This document shows, piece by piece, positions 23,445 through 34,284 of a stretch of DNA of 64,000 nucleotides. Under the pieces are notes generated by a model. It did no database searches, was not told the origin of the DNA, and saw nothing but the letters and a program-made list of their open reading frames with translations. Each line of letters opens with the position of its first letter. The first letter of the stretch is position 1. The translations under genes were made by a program, and so were the position numbers. This DNA is from Hygrophila difformis (Eukaryota; Streptophyta; Magnoliopsida; Lamiales; Acanthaceae): NCBI GenBank assembly GCA_030278955.1, contig JAOANR010000015.1, positions 37,108,487 through 37,172,486 on the forward strand. The letters run 5' to 3'.

Positions 23445-23672
23445 GTCTACCCTCCTTAAGAATCAACTTCGTCCTCGAAGTTGTGTGTTTCGGCTTTTCT
23501 CGTCTCGTGCTAAGGTCTTGTGTTTGTTTTATTATGTTGTGACTGAACTTAGAATTAAAACTTCTAACCTGCCTACGTACCCGGTAAAGGGATCAAGCCA
23601 TAACGTAGTTCAAAATTTTACAAAAATGCACGAAAAATTAGGGGGTATGACATCCTCTCCCCCTTAAGATTG
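23445..23672 (-). promoter_or_regulatory. Two tandem polypurine tracts of element B
   Basis: Directly before the 3' LTR the sense strand reads AAGGAGGGTAGAC (23445-23457). About 200 bases further upstream is a second tract, CTTAAGGGGGAGAGGA (23653-23668), followed by TGTCATACCCCC. The 208 bases between them resemble the start of the element A LTR, including the GTACGTAGGCAG region. The outer tract probably marks an older LTR start. Confidence 0.7.
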
Positions 23673-23692
23673 CAGTTATGTCCCCATAACTG
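23673..23692 (-). other. Stem-loop overlapping the pol stop of element B
   Basis: CAGTTATG-GGGA-CATAACTG forms an 8-bp stem with a 4-base loop. The pol TAA lies in its 3' arm. The same stem-loop occurs at 34265-34284 (A) and 48641-48660 (E). Confidence 0.75.
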
Positions 23693-25957
23693 TGTCGGAA
23701 TCGGTTTGGAACAATGTCGGGTATCGTTCCCTCATATCGGATTCTACTTCCCAAGTTGCCGTCTCACTTTCGTGATTTGACCAAAGAACCTTGATCATTT
23801 TGATGGTTTTGTTCCTCGTTACTCGTTCCTTAGTATCGAGAATACGCATTGGGACTTCTTCGTAAGTCAAATCCTCGTCTAGCTCAATTATCTCCGGTTG
23901 AAGTACATGTGTCGGGTCCGGCACATACTTCTTTAGTTGCGAGACATGGAAGACATTATGAACTCTATCTAAGTGTGGCGGTAAAGCCAATCGGTAGGCT
24001 AGAGTTCCGACTCGTTCTAGAATTTCGTAAGGTCCTATGTATCGAGGACTTAACTTCCCTCGTTTGCCAAAGCGCATCACCCCCTTCATGGGTGATATCT
24101 TTAGCATGACCCTATCTCCCACTTGAAATTCTAGGTCTCGTCGTCTCACGTCGGCATAACTCTTTTGACGGTCTTGAGCGGCTTTCATCTTCCCTTGAAT
24201 CACTTTGATTTGTTGAGCCGTGTCTTCGATAAGTTGTGGTCCCACTACCACGGACTTATCGTTTTCTTCCCAGCTCAAAGGGCTTCGGCACTTTCGTCCA
24301 TACAACGCCTCGAAAGGTGCCATGCCAATACTCGCATGCTAACTATTATTATAGGAAAACTCAATCAAGGGTAAATGAGATTCCCAATTTCCTTTGAATT
24401 CCAACACGCATGCTCTCAGCATGTCTTCTAGTGTTTGGATTGTCCTTTCGGTTTGTCCATCCGTCATCGGGTGGAATGCGGTGCTCATTTTGATTTGAGT
24501 ACCGAGAGCTTTTTGTAACTCCGTCCAGAAATGAGAGACAAATCTACTGTCTCTATCGGAAATGATATCGTGTGGTACTCCATGTCGTCGTACCACGTTA
24601 TCAATGTAGGCTCGGGCCAATTGGTCCATAGTCCACGTGTCTTTCATTGGGATAAATATGGCTGTCTTCGTTAGCCTATCCACAATCACCCAAATCTTGT
24701 TCATGCCTTTAGGTGATCGGGGTAATCCCGAGACAAAGTCCATTGAGATGCTATCCCACTTCCAACTTGGAATCTCTAGTGGTTGCATCAATCCTAAGGG
24801 TTTATGTCGCACTGCCTTAACCTTTTGGCAGGTGAGACATCTTGCCACGAAATTTGCCACTTCCTTCTTCATTCCCGGCCACCAATAGATCTTCTTCAGA
24901 TCTTTGTATAGCTTGTCACCTCCGGGATGTACGGAATATGGCGTGTTGTGCCCTTCCTCCATCAACTTTTGCTTCAATTCGGCACATTTAAGAGGCACAC
25001 ACCATCTACCTTTAAAACGGATGCTTCCATCCTCGTGGACAGCAAATCCTATTGCCTTTCCTTCGGCAATATACCCTTTTATCTTCTCGAGTTTCGGGTC
25101 GCCCGGTTGAGCGAGTCGAATCTCGTCTAATATTGGAGTTTCTACGACCATGGCATTGATCCTTTCTCTCACCGTGCCAGGATGCACAAGTTCTAACTCC
25201 AATCTTGCCAAATCCATGTACAATGCCGGCGGAATTACCAACGAGTTTGTCACGTGTTGGGTTTTCCGACTTAGGGCATCGGCTACCACATTCGCCTTCC
25301 CCTCGTGGTATGCTATCTCCAAATCGTAGTCTTTAATGAGTTCCAACCACCTTCGCTGTCTCAAATTCAACTCCTTCTGAGTGAATATATATTTCAAGCT
25401 TTTGTGGTCGGTGAACATTCGACACTTCCGCCCATAAAGATAATGTCTCCATATCTTTAGAGCGAAAACGACCGCTGCCAACTCCAGGTCATCTGTCGGA
25501 TAATTTTCCTCGTGAGGTTTTAGTTGGCGTGATGCATAGGCTACGACTCTCGAGTCTTGCATCAAGACACAACCTAAACCTTCCTTCGAAGCATCGCTAT
25601 ATACTTCGAAGTCACCATTCTCTGATGGTAGTGTTAATACGGGTGTGGTTGTGAGTCGTTTCTTCAGCTCTTGAAACGATGTCTCACATGCTTCGGTCCA
25701 CTCGTATTTTGCTCCTTTCTTAAGTAGCTGGGTCAAAGGACGTGCAATCCTTGAAAAGTCCTTCACAAATCGTCTATAATATCCGGCTAATCCAAGGAAA
25801 CTCCTTATTCCCGTTGGACTTTTTGGAGTTGCCCATTCAGTTACGGCAGAAACTTTTGCCGGATCCACTGATACTCCATCAGCGGATACTATGTGTCCGA
25901 GAAATGCCACTTCTTTCAGCCAGAAGTCACATTTGGACAATTTGTCGTATAGCTCAT
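23676..25957 (-). pseudogene. Truncated pol of element B (end of RT, RNase H, integrase, chromodomain)
   Basis: The frame begins abruptly at the LSKCDFWL motif near the end of RT. It continues through RNase H ([25 protein letters not shown]), integrase zinc finger ([11 protein letters not shown]...CLTCQK) and D-D-E core, and a C-terminal ATWEVESDMRERYP chromodomain-like tail. One TAG at 24339-24341 interrupts the integrase at a SYNNS motif. The upstream junction at about 25,945-25,975 is where an A-rich tract and plus-strand gene replace the rest of pol. Confidence 0.9.
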
Positions 25958-26018
25958 CGAGTAAACAGTAGAGGGGGAAAAAAAATAAAAAAAATAAAAA
26001 TAAAAAAAACGAACTTTG

Positions 26019-26110
26019 AGGCTCGCGCGGTGCCCGCGCGGTGGCGCGCGGCGACCGCGCGGCCGTAGCAGTTCGGGTAAAAGGGCTCGCGCGGAGCGCG
26101 AGCCATTCCG
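26019..26110 (+). promoter_or_regulatory. GC-rich palindromic block upstream of the antisense gene
   Basis: CGCGCGG, GGCGCGCGG and related words crowd ~90 bases just before the predicted 5' UTR exon. Similar blocks lie upstream of the TATA boxes of the B and E LTRs. No TATA box was seen for this gene. A promoter role is inference. Confidence 0.45.
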
Positions 26111-26805
26111 CCCCATTTCCACTTCCGAGGCTTCTTCTAGTTTTCTCTCAAATTCGTCCTCCCATCCCCCGATTCTCTCATTCCCAAAGCTTCGATTTTC
26201 CTTTGCAAGGTATGCATCTACTACTTCTATTCGTCAATTTCAGCTTTTATGTTTTGTTTAGCCTAAATCTTTGGGTGAATTTCAAAATTAGGGTTTTGGG
26301 ACAAGAATTGGGGGTTTGTTGTTTTTAGACTTAATTTATGCAATTAGCGAGTTTGGGCGATACTTGGTGTTATTTTTGTTGATTAATAAGTATTTGTGCC
26401 ACAATGTATACCTAGTTTGAGGAAGTTTTTACTAGATTCCATATTTTAAGGAAGCATGAATTTCCCGATTTGTATTGGTATTGTGGGCATGCGGATGAGT
26501 TTGTTGTCGTCGATTTGTGCACTATTATGTTGATAAGTTATTGTCTAAACAATTGTTTTGGTTTGGGGGCGTTTCCCATGTGTTTGCAAGTAAACTTTGG
26601 TATTGATTATTGCGCACCCAACGTGTTTTGACGAAATGTCCCAAAGAGGTTTGGGAATTTTCTAGACATAGTCTTGGTTTGGTTATCTTCTTGATCACTC
26701 GTGTTAGAGCTCACTTTTCATGTTCCCGTGTTTTCTAGATTATACTTCATGTAATCATCGTGTAGGATTTATCCTTACATTTGGTATTGGTTGGATATTT
26801 GCAGG

Positions 26806-28137
26806 ATGTTGCTTTTTCTGTGGATTGTTTTGGCGTCTCTCATGTGTCCCCCGAGGACCAGGAGACGAGTTGCTCAGCGCGATGAGGCTGGCCCTAGCAC
26901 TGCCGCTCCGGCGATGTCCGATTTTGACGAGAGCGAGTCTGAGGAGGACGAGGAGCAGCGGGGCCCTAAGCTCAGGGGTCTCCCCGACGAGGTGCGTCCC
27001 CGTCGACACGACAGGTATCGGTTCGCTACTATGGCCTCTCAGGAGTTCTACTTCGACGAGCTTCGTCGAAACAGGTCTTACGTCCCGGAGAGAGGCATAT
27101 ATCCTCGCCATATGGACGACGACAGGGTTAGTCCAGTTTTGGGTCTTCTTCAGTGGACTGGGCTTGCGCGCCATCCCGAGGGCGTTGCTTCTGGGTACTT
27201 AGCTATGGAGGTCATTGCCAACATTGGCGGTCTCGGGGAGAACAGTGACTTGTCTCAAGTCTGGGTTCGGGGTCGCCATCTAGATTTCAGTGCTCGGGCG
27301 ATCAACGTCTACTTTGGCCTTCCTGACGACGGCGTGTTCCGGCCACAGCCTGAGGGTCGTATACCCCCGCCTGCGTGGGGCGTTTTATGCACCTTGACGG
27401 CTCCTCTGCTCGAGCATGATCACGAGCTGAGGTTGACGACGATGGACTCTCCGTGGCGCGAGCTAGCTCAGATATGGTTAGGCCGTGTCCGGCCGATCAC
27501 CCGGAGCCACATTGTCATCGACCACGTCTATGAGACCATCTGCTTTCTCGCCCGGGGTGATAGGGTGAATGTTGGGGCTTGTATCGCGGACAACCTGAGG
27601 GGTATGCGCCGAGGACGAGGGAGCAGGGTGATTACCCATTTCCATCTTATTTGCGGCATGTGTGCGGCTCAGGGGATCCGTACGTCACCAGAGACGGATC
27701 CTTATGAGCTATCCGCTGGCGGCCACTACCGTATCCCTAGCTACGCCCCTCGACGCAGTGCTCTTCGACGTGGGGCTCCCCCGGCTGTCCTTCGCCCGGA
27801 GCCCAACGGTGATGGTTTGATTCTAGTTGTTCCTCCTGAGCAGCCACCTCCGCCTCCTGAGGTTCCCCAGCAGGGTGCGGAGATGCCGCAGATAGTTCAG
27901 ATGCTGCAGGGTATGCAGCTTAGTATGGATGCGGGGTTCGCTCGTATGGATGCTGGATTTGCGGCCGGACAGGCTCGCTACGACGCTCTGGATGCCAGGA
28001 TGGACTTGTACCAGGCTCGCATGGATACGATCACTGCGAGACAGCTGGAGCAGCAGGCCTCCATGACCGATATGTACGCCTACATGCGTCAGATGGACGA
28101 GTATATGCGTCGTCAGTTCCCGCCTCCCGACCAGTGA
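26806..28137 (+). CDS. Plant-transposon-protein-like gene on the strand opposite to element B pol
   Basis: The ATG at 26806 follows a predicted 3' splice site (ATATTTGCAG|G, AG at 26803-26804). A 5' UTR exon ends at 26209 with AAG|GTATGC, giving a 595-base leader intron. The protein (443 residues) has a short hydrophobic start, an acidic Ser/Glu stretch, and a core with VRGRHLDFSARAINVYFGLP, a motif typical of 'putative plant transposon protein' or Athila ORF1-type proteins. A Pro-rich linker (PPPPPEVP) and a C-terminal Met/Ala/Gln coiled coil follow. A later ATG at 26842 is an alternative start. GC content is clearly above that of the surroundings and there are no stops in 1.3 kb. Function is unknown. 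It converges with the ORF at 28470-29069. From 28138 to 28469 is the AT-rich region between the two. Confidence 0.65.
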   Translation: MLLFLWIVLASLMCPPRTRRRVAQRDEAGPSTAAPAMSDFDESESEEDEEQRGPKLRGLPDEVRPRRHDRYRFATMASQEFYFDELRRNRSYVPERGIYPRHMDDDRVSPVLGLLQWTGLARHPEGVASGYLAMEVIANIGGLGENSDLSQVWVRGRHLDFSARAINVYFGLPDDGVFRPQPEGRIPPPAWGVLCTLTAPLLEHDHELRLTTMDSPWRELAQIWLGRVRPITRSHIVIDHVYETICFLARGDRVNVGACIADNLRGMRRGRGSRVITHFHLICGMCAAQGIRTSPETDPYELSAGGHYRIPSYAPRRSALRRGAPPAVLRPEPNGDGLILVVPPEQPPPPPEVPQQGAEMPQIVQMLQGMQLSMDAGFARMDAGFAAGQARYDALDARMDLYQARMDTITARQLEQQASMTDMYAYMRQMDEYMRRQFPPPDQ

Positions 28138-28469
28138 TCCTTTGTTTCCGCATTTCCATCTAGGCTTGCTGTAGTAGTGTTTTATTTAGTTGTTTTCTTA
28201 TGGACTGTACAAGGATGATCTTGCTGTGTTTTGTTTCGTAGTTTATGTTTCCGTTGTATCCTCGTTCAGTTGTCTGATTTGACTGTTGTCGTTTAGAGAA
28301 AAAAAAATGCGGTGGAACTGTTCCGGTTCGTCTTTTTTTTTTTTTTTCTTTTTTTGAAAATTTTGGGCTGAAGGATAAAAAAAAATCAACTCCCATTTTA
28401 TTCCTTTAAAAGAAATTTAATACAAGTAATAGGATACGCAAAATAAATGTACTATCTAAGATAAAGTAT

Positions 28470-29069
28470 CTAAAAGATCTCCGCGTCCTCTGGCAGAGTA
28501 GCGGGGTCTTCCATAGGATCATCCTCATCAGAGACCTGGCCGGTGCCCAAAGGTCTGTGAAACACTGGGGATGGTGGATCGACGGCTTCCGGAACTGGGT
28601 CCGGTGTCTCCTCCGGATGGTTCTCCACGGGGCTCGGGTTTGGCGATGGGCGGACCATGTGGGGCCAGAGCCCAAGGGTTCCGTAGCGTCCATGGATAAG
28701 GCCGGATGGGCTCTCCACTGGGGGTGTTGGGCTTCGTGGTCCCATCAAGTGGTCTTCCACAGGGCTATAAGGTACTACTATATCAGTGAGGTCAAGCAGG
28801 TCCGACCCTAGATCCTCAACTCTATCTATCACAGCATCGCTCCGTTCGGTGAGTTTTTGCACTTGAGTTTCTAAGTCTTTTATGCGATCTTGATCAGCGG
28901 CTCTCAAGTTCAGGAAGTGCTGGAGGTCAGCTTCCCTTAAGTCTCCCATTTGGTGCAGATTTGCCTCCAAGTGAGCTATACGATTTTTCATTTGTTGTAT
29001 GGTTTGTTGGGTGTCAAGGTGAGCGTTCATCATCTTGATCATCAACTGCATCATGTCTTGACTAGCCAT
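28470..29069 (-). CDS. Coiled-coil ORF at the 5' position of element B
   Basis: This 199-residue ORF is the first after the primer site. Residues ~1-85 form a heptad-like coiled coil (MMQLMIKMMNAHLD and on). A Pro-rich middle follows, then the tail SPVFHRPLGTG...DEDDPMEDP. Element A has an ORF with the same layout and tail (38258-38785), while element E has gag in this place. There is no zinc knuckle or capsid motif. It may be an accessory protein of this retrotransposon group; the function is unknown. Confidence 0.6.
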   Translation of the reverse strand: MASQDMMQLMIKMMNAHLDTQQTIQQMKNRIAHLEANLHQMGDLREADLQHFLNLRAADQDRIKDLETQVQKLTERSDAVIDRVEDLGSDLLDLTDIVVPYSPVEDHLMGPRSPTPPVESPSGLIHGRYGTLGLWPHMVRPSPNPSPVENHPEETPDPVPEAVDPPSPVFHRPLGTGQVSDEDDPMEDPATLPEDAEIF

Positions 29070-29096
29070 CTAGCGCAAGCAAGAGATCTAAGTTAA

Positions 29097-29232
29097 TATT
29101 CGCCAAGATTCTAAGTTCAATTCGCCAAGATTCTAGGTTCGAGTTTCCAAGATTCTAAGTTCAAGTTTCGCCAAGATGCTAAGTTCAAGTTTCGCCAAGA
29201 TTCTAAGTTCAAGTTTCCAAGATGCTAAGTTC
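29097..29232. repeat. Minisatellite in the 5' leader of element B
   Basis: About six to seven copies of a ~20-24 bp unit around CGCCAAGATTCTAAGTTC lie between the first ORF and the primer site. Element E has the same repeat at the same place (50126-50222). From 29233 to 29437 the leader is AT-rich without features. Confidence 0.85.
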
Positions 29233-29437
29233 ATAGCAGAGATGCAACATGCATATGCAAATGATATTTCCCCCCAATAATAATTTAATGCACCATATAT
29301 ATATACTTTTCCATGGGTTTTAAAATAAAAATTTTCCTCCATGGAAATAATAATTTAAAATTTAAAAGAATAGTCAAAATACTTATAATAGTCCAAAAAT
29401 AGTAAGGGTTTAAAAATAATAGTTTTAAAAATAGCCG

Positions 29438-29450
29438 GGCTCTGATACCA
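29438..29450 (-). promoter_or_regulatory. Primer-binding site of element B, initiator tRNA-Met type
   Basis: In sense it reads TGGTATCAGAGCC, three bases (ACT on plus) from the 5' LTR. Confidence 0.9.
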
Positions 29451-29453
29451 ACT

Positions 29454-32054
29454 TGTAACACCCCGGTTTTTGGTCACCCAGGTCGGGATGTCACCGCCAC
29501 ACCTCCCTAGTAAGACACGGTTTCTCCGAGCTTACTAAAGAGATGCAAGGCTAGGTATTGCAGTATTTAAAAACACTTAAAGCATTCACAATAGCCCATA
29601 CAATATAATTCGAAAATAATAATAGCATAGCGCAGCGGAAATATTTAGTTTAGTACAGTATCGCAGCGGAAAATATAAAAAGGGCCGACATGGCCAAAAC
29701 ACGGGTTAAACAGGCCCGTTCATAAAGTAGTCTACGTACGAAATTTAAAAGAAAAATAAAAATTCCCAAAATCCCATGCATGATTCGTGCTCACACATGC
29801 TCATTCCACATATTCTGTAAAGAAAGGAATAAAAATGGTTTTGATCAGCAAAATTGCTGAGTAAGTTAACACATGCATGATCGTAGGGTTTAAAAGCCAT
29901 AACTTTAATAATTTAACAAAAGCATGATAATAACATAATATTTGATTTCATATAATCCATATCCTATAGCATAATCTATCTCAGGCTCTATTTAATAACA
30001 CATATCACATGGTTTAATCATAAAAGCCATAATTTAAATAAAGCATTTAAATAATTTAATTGGACAACAATATAATTTAATCTAGTTTCATTTAATTTAG
30101 AATCCCCATTACATTCCCGATTTGGTATTTCAAAGTTTCACGATAAAAATCGCGATGACAACAAGTTTAGCCGGTAGCCCGGCGGCCGCAGCCGTATCAG
30201 CCATACCCAGTACCACTCCGGAGCCTCGGGAAACCCATACGGATATTCACGAGAGTGTAGGCTCTAAGTTTCGCCATATAGGCAATCCATATCTCAAATT
30301 TAGCGCGCGGGGTCACCATCGTCCATTACGGCACGAAGTGAATCGTTAGGGGGCACCCTGCAGAGCACTCACCCCTAATTTTAATTTATCAAGTTTGTAA
30401 GGGGATTTAGTTTTTAAAATCTGCCTTCCAATGTATTAATTTAGAAATAATATCTCAATTCGTTTCAACCCTAAAGGTTAATTCCATGTTTCAACGAGAT
30501 TTCAAGATTTCGTTCGGTAAATCACAGTTTACTCCAAAATTCGTCTAAAATCAGATTTAATTCCAAAAATTCCAAAATTTCATATCTGACTCGGAAACAT
30601 CAAGATCTACAACTTTCGTGTTTTAACTTTTTCAATCCGAGATACCTAAGTAGGTCAAAAACGCCAATCCTCGCATAAGAAGAAATCTGTCCGAGTTTAA
30701 TACATCACAGTTCAAAGATTTCAATTTCTACCATATCAATTCAACTCCAAATTTAATGAAATTTGACAGGGATCATCTTAAAACATTTATCTACAACTTT
30801 CATGTTCGGCCAAAGATCTAAAACAGCCTAGATCCTATCTCAAAAACGTGATCAAGATCATTCCTAAGTTCTGTCCAAGATTTCAAGCACTAGGTTCAAA
30901 CAGTTCGGTTTCAACGGGTTTTCACATATCCAATCAACTCCAAAAATTCTCAAATTTTTACAGTAGCTAGGTCTAAGTCTTAGGAACGTTTTTCATGTTT
31001 TAAGTTTTTCCGTTTGAGTTCGTTTTAAGGGTCGGAAAAATTCAACAATTCTGTTGCGTCGGTAGGAAAACAAAAGTGGACAGATTTATGGTTCTTGACA
31101 AATCTTTTAGGTTTCGAATGTTTTAAAATCTCCCAAAACCATGTAAGGTTAACTTACAGTGTCTATGAACGTCGGGAATGTCCAATTCGGAGGCGTGGCT
31201 TCCAGATCACCGTTTCCCCTCTCCGTTCGTCGGGTTCTACGATCTAGATTCGATACGGGGGTGTAGAAAGAAAAAGGAGATGATTAGGATTCGTTTTCGA
31301 ATCGTTTATTGAATAAAGATTGGACCGAGACTTACCACGACTATGGAGATCTGTAGAGAAACTCGTCCAACAGCGTTCGTCTTGGTTTCGTGCCTCCGAC
31401 GACTCCGGATTTAGGGTTTCGAACGTATAGAATGTTGTAGGGTTTTGTAAACTTGTTCGGGGCTCCCAAGGGGCTTATTTATAGAATTCTCAATCCCTAG
31501 GGCGTCCACAACCGACCTAGAAGTCTGGAGTCGAGAGATGTTCAACCGAAAGTCGAAAAATCCGCGTTCGGGTGAGAGATTCACGCAACAACCAAATCTG
31601 TGGGGTGGCGCGGTCGGGGCGCGCTAAAGCCCCTTCACCGCGCGGCCACCGCGCCGACTTCGCCTGGACTTCGGTCCGGGCGGGTCGTGCGATCCGTCGT
31701 GCCTTTCCGCCTCTCTTTCGGGTTCCTATCCCTCTATGCTCCCGAATTCCGATTTCCGGGGTATATTCGGGTTCATACTTTCTCTCTAATTTTATTCTTA
31801 GTCTAATTGGATGTTTTGGACTCGAATACTCGAGTTCATTAGTGTCGGGTTTTGGTGTACCATTTGTCCATCCTTTTATTGAATTAAATTCCTTTAATTC
31901 CCTTTTAAGTAAAAATCTCATTTCTCATTTCCTTATCTTTATTTATTTCTTTTATTTGCTGGATTTGTTTATTTATTTATAGTATTTATTTTATTTATTA
32001 TTTATTTATTTAATTATTGTTTTATGTTATGTTGGAAAATTCTCGGGTATTACA
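29454..32054 (-). repeat. 5' LTR of element B
   Basis: It is the 2601-base partner of 20845-23444. The sense promoter has a GC-rich palindromic block (31610-31690) upstream of TATAAATAAG (31474-31483), leaving about 2 kb of transcribed R-U5. Confidence 0.92.
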
Positions 32055-32129
32055 TAAAAACATGATAAATACGATTTAAGCATAATGGAACACACACAAG
32101 TCTTTTACATTTTATCCCGTAGACTAAGA

Positions 32130-32375
32130 AGAGGACACCATACCGGGAGATCACTAACGAGGCAATCTCAACATAGGACCACTAACGAGGCAGTCCAAAC
32201 AATGGGAGACCACTAACGAGGCAGTCTCAAAAAGATAGTAGGACCACTAACGAGGCGATCCAAAAAGATAGTAGGACCACTAACGAGGCGATCCAAAATA
32301 CAGCGCGCGAGATCACTAACGAGGCAATCTCAGATAGTAAGGAGACCACTAACGAGGCAGTCTCAAAGATAATGA
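32130..32375 (-). repeat. Array of covarying hairpins in the 3' LTR of element A
   Basis: Seven units of ~30 bases each have a conserved GCCTCGTTAGTG loop in sense. They are closed by varying complementary stems: GAGAT/ATCTC, GGAC/GTCC, GAGAC/GTCTC, GGAT/GTCC (G-U wobble in RNA). The same array is in the 5' LTR (39790-40015) and in plus orientation at 1-165. Confidence 0.85.
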
Positions 32376-34243
32376 TAGCATGAAGATCGGCTCAGCCTAG
32401 TGAACGGGATTTTTCGAAAGTTCGTATTTCAATGTTATCACATGATCGATATCGCGTTTTCATAGTTCGAGTTTACTCAAGTTCGAAAAATCCTATTCGA
32501 GGCAGTTTACGCCTTTCTTAATTAAAAATTCGTCTTTACACCAAAAATTCTGAAATTTTTACAGTAGTTCGAAAACACACACACGAACAACTTTCATGTT
32601 TTAAGTTTTTGGAAATAAGGTTGCGAAGTGAGTCGAAATTCGAGTTCATTGCAAAGAATAATTTCTGTCTTAAAAACTGGTTCCGTCACAGGTTCGTGCA
32701 ACGCCGATTAAAAATTCATTTCAAAACCAATTGATGCGAAATTTTTACAGTAACTACAATACACGTTAAGGAACAACTTTCATGTTTTAAGAATTTGGAA
32801 ATAATGAATTATTGGTACTCCAAAATCGACCACAACTCACTGCATACTCGCGGGTTCCGAATAGGTTTTAAAACAGTTCTGAAAAATTCGACCGATTGAC
32901 ATACAAATGAACACCAAAATCCGTGAAATTTTATATGCATAATCTAGAAACAATTATTTACAACTTTTGTTAAGGAATGCAAAGTTGAATCATTCGAAAA
33001 ATGGGTGAAAAACATGCATCAAATCGAATATGGAAAACTGTCACAGTTTAAAAACGTTCGGGTTGTCACAGAAAGTTTACAGCGTGATTTGGGATAGCAA
33101 AACTTAATGTCAATGGCTGAAATTTCGACACAAGATAGATAAAGGTGTTAGGAACAACTTTTATGTTGAAAAGTTTTCGGTTTGAATTCCCGAAGGTCAA
33201 GTTTTAGGCGAGTCTTTGAAATTGGACGAAAATAGGGTTTTTGAAAACCGATTTTTGTTAGAAGCCTATATCTCGAGTTTTAAACAACAAACAACCACGA
33301 AAATTTGTGAGTAAGGTCTTAACGTACTCAGTTAGAGAATAGGGTCGCTGGATTGGGTTTCCGGACGTCCTAGGGTCACGACGAACGGCCAACTTCTCCG
33401 ATCGCTTTTTGTTCGTTTTCCGACGGGAAATCGTAGTAAGGAAAAAGGGTTAGAATATGAGTTTCTAAGATATGTGGACGAATTAAAACTTTGTACAATA
33501 GCTTACCAAGAGTCTAGAGGGCAGGGCTTGGTTCCTTTTGCCTTGCCGTCGCCGGAATACTCGCCGGAAAGTAAGTTCGGAGAGGTTTTGACTTGGAGAG
33601 GAATATTGGAGGTGTTTAGGGTTAGGTTTTCTGAGAATTATGGGGAGGGGGCGCCCAAATCTGATCTTATGCCCTTCCCCATTGTTGTGATCGACTTGCC
33701 ACCGATTGAGGTCGGATTTTTGGCAAGAAAATCGCCATAGAAGGAAAGTTTACACCTCCTGCACCTCTGGCGCGCTGGTGACGCGCACATAGGCCTTTGT
33801 CCGCGCGGAGCACGCGTGGACTGCCTTGGAGTCGCGACACCTCCGTCCGCGCGGTGGCCGCGCGGCGGCGCGCGGAGGGCGCGGGCCGGCCGGACCGGCC
33901 GGTTCGGCGGTCCGCGTGTTCTGTCGGGTCTTTCCTTGCTTTCCCCTATCGATTTTCTACGTGTTAGCTCGATTCCTTGGGTCGTCTCCGGTTCGGAATC
34001 TTTTCCTTAAACTTGTTACGAGTCCGGCTTATCGCTCGCAACATTTCCGTGTCCTAATTAGCCTAGTCTAAATTGGTTCCAACTCCTCCTATCGTCCTTG
34101 TGATCTATTTCGTGATTTATTTTGTGATTTATTTCGTGACTGAACTTAGAAATTAGTTCCAAGCTGCCTACGTACCCTGTGAAGGGATCAAGTCATGACG
34201 TAGTTCAAAACAATTTGAATTTGTTTTTTCCTCGGGTGTTACA

Positions 34244-34260
34244 TCCTCCCACCCCTTAAG
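34244..34260 (-). promoter_or_regulatory. Polypurine tract of element A
   Basis: In sense CTTAAGGGGTGGGAGGA directly precedes the 3' LTR (TGTAACACCCG). Confidence 0.8.
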
Positions 34261-34264
34261 AATA

Positions 34265-34284
34265 CAGTTATGTCCCCATAACTG
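34265..34284 (-). other. Stem-loop overlapping the pol stop of element A
   Basis: It is the same CAGTTATG-GGGA-CATAACTG stem-loop as in B and E. The pol stop codon lies in the 3' arm, just upstream of the polypurine tract. Confidence 0.75.

Larger units (their letters stand above)
20845..32054 (-). mobile_element. Element B: Tekay/Del-like retrotransposon with truncated pol and an antisense gene
   Basis: Ends are TGTAACACC...GTATTACA, with target duplication TAAAA at 20840-20844 and 32055-32059. LTRs are 20845-23444 and 29454-32054 (2600 and 2601 bases) and look nearly identical. In sense (minus): 5' LTR, primer site, minisatellite, coiled-coil ORF, then a block with a gene on the opposite strand, then pol from the end of RT onward, polypurine tract, 3' LTR. 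Gag, protease and most of RT are absent, so B is non-autonomous. It sits in the 3' LTR of element A. Confidence 0.92.
20270..34243 (-). repeat. 3' LTR of element A, split by element B
   Basis: Segments 20270-20844 and 32060-34243 join (with one TAAAA copy) into a ~2.76 kb LTR matching 39136-41892. It contains a hairpin array (32130-32375) and a GC-rich block of CGCGCGG words (33765-33906). ORFs inside it are repeated in the partner LTR and show no motif. Confidence 0.9.

Noticed and set aside
32130..32375. Regularly spaced repeats resembling a CRISPR array
   Set aside because: Spacers are not unique, units are hairpins inside a plant LTR, and the array is present in both LTRs of the element.
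33474..33740. 88-codon ORF conserved with 41123-41389
   Set aside because: It is conserved only because the two sites are the two LTRs of element A; it has no motif.
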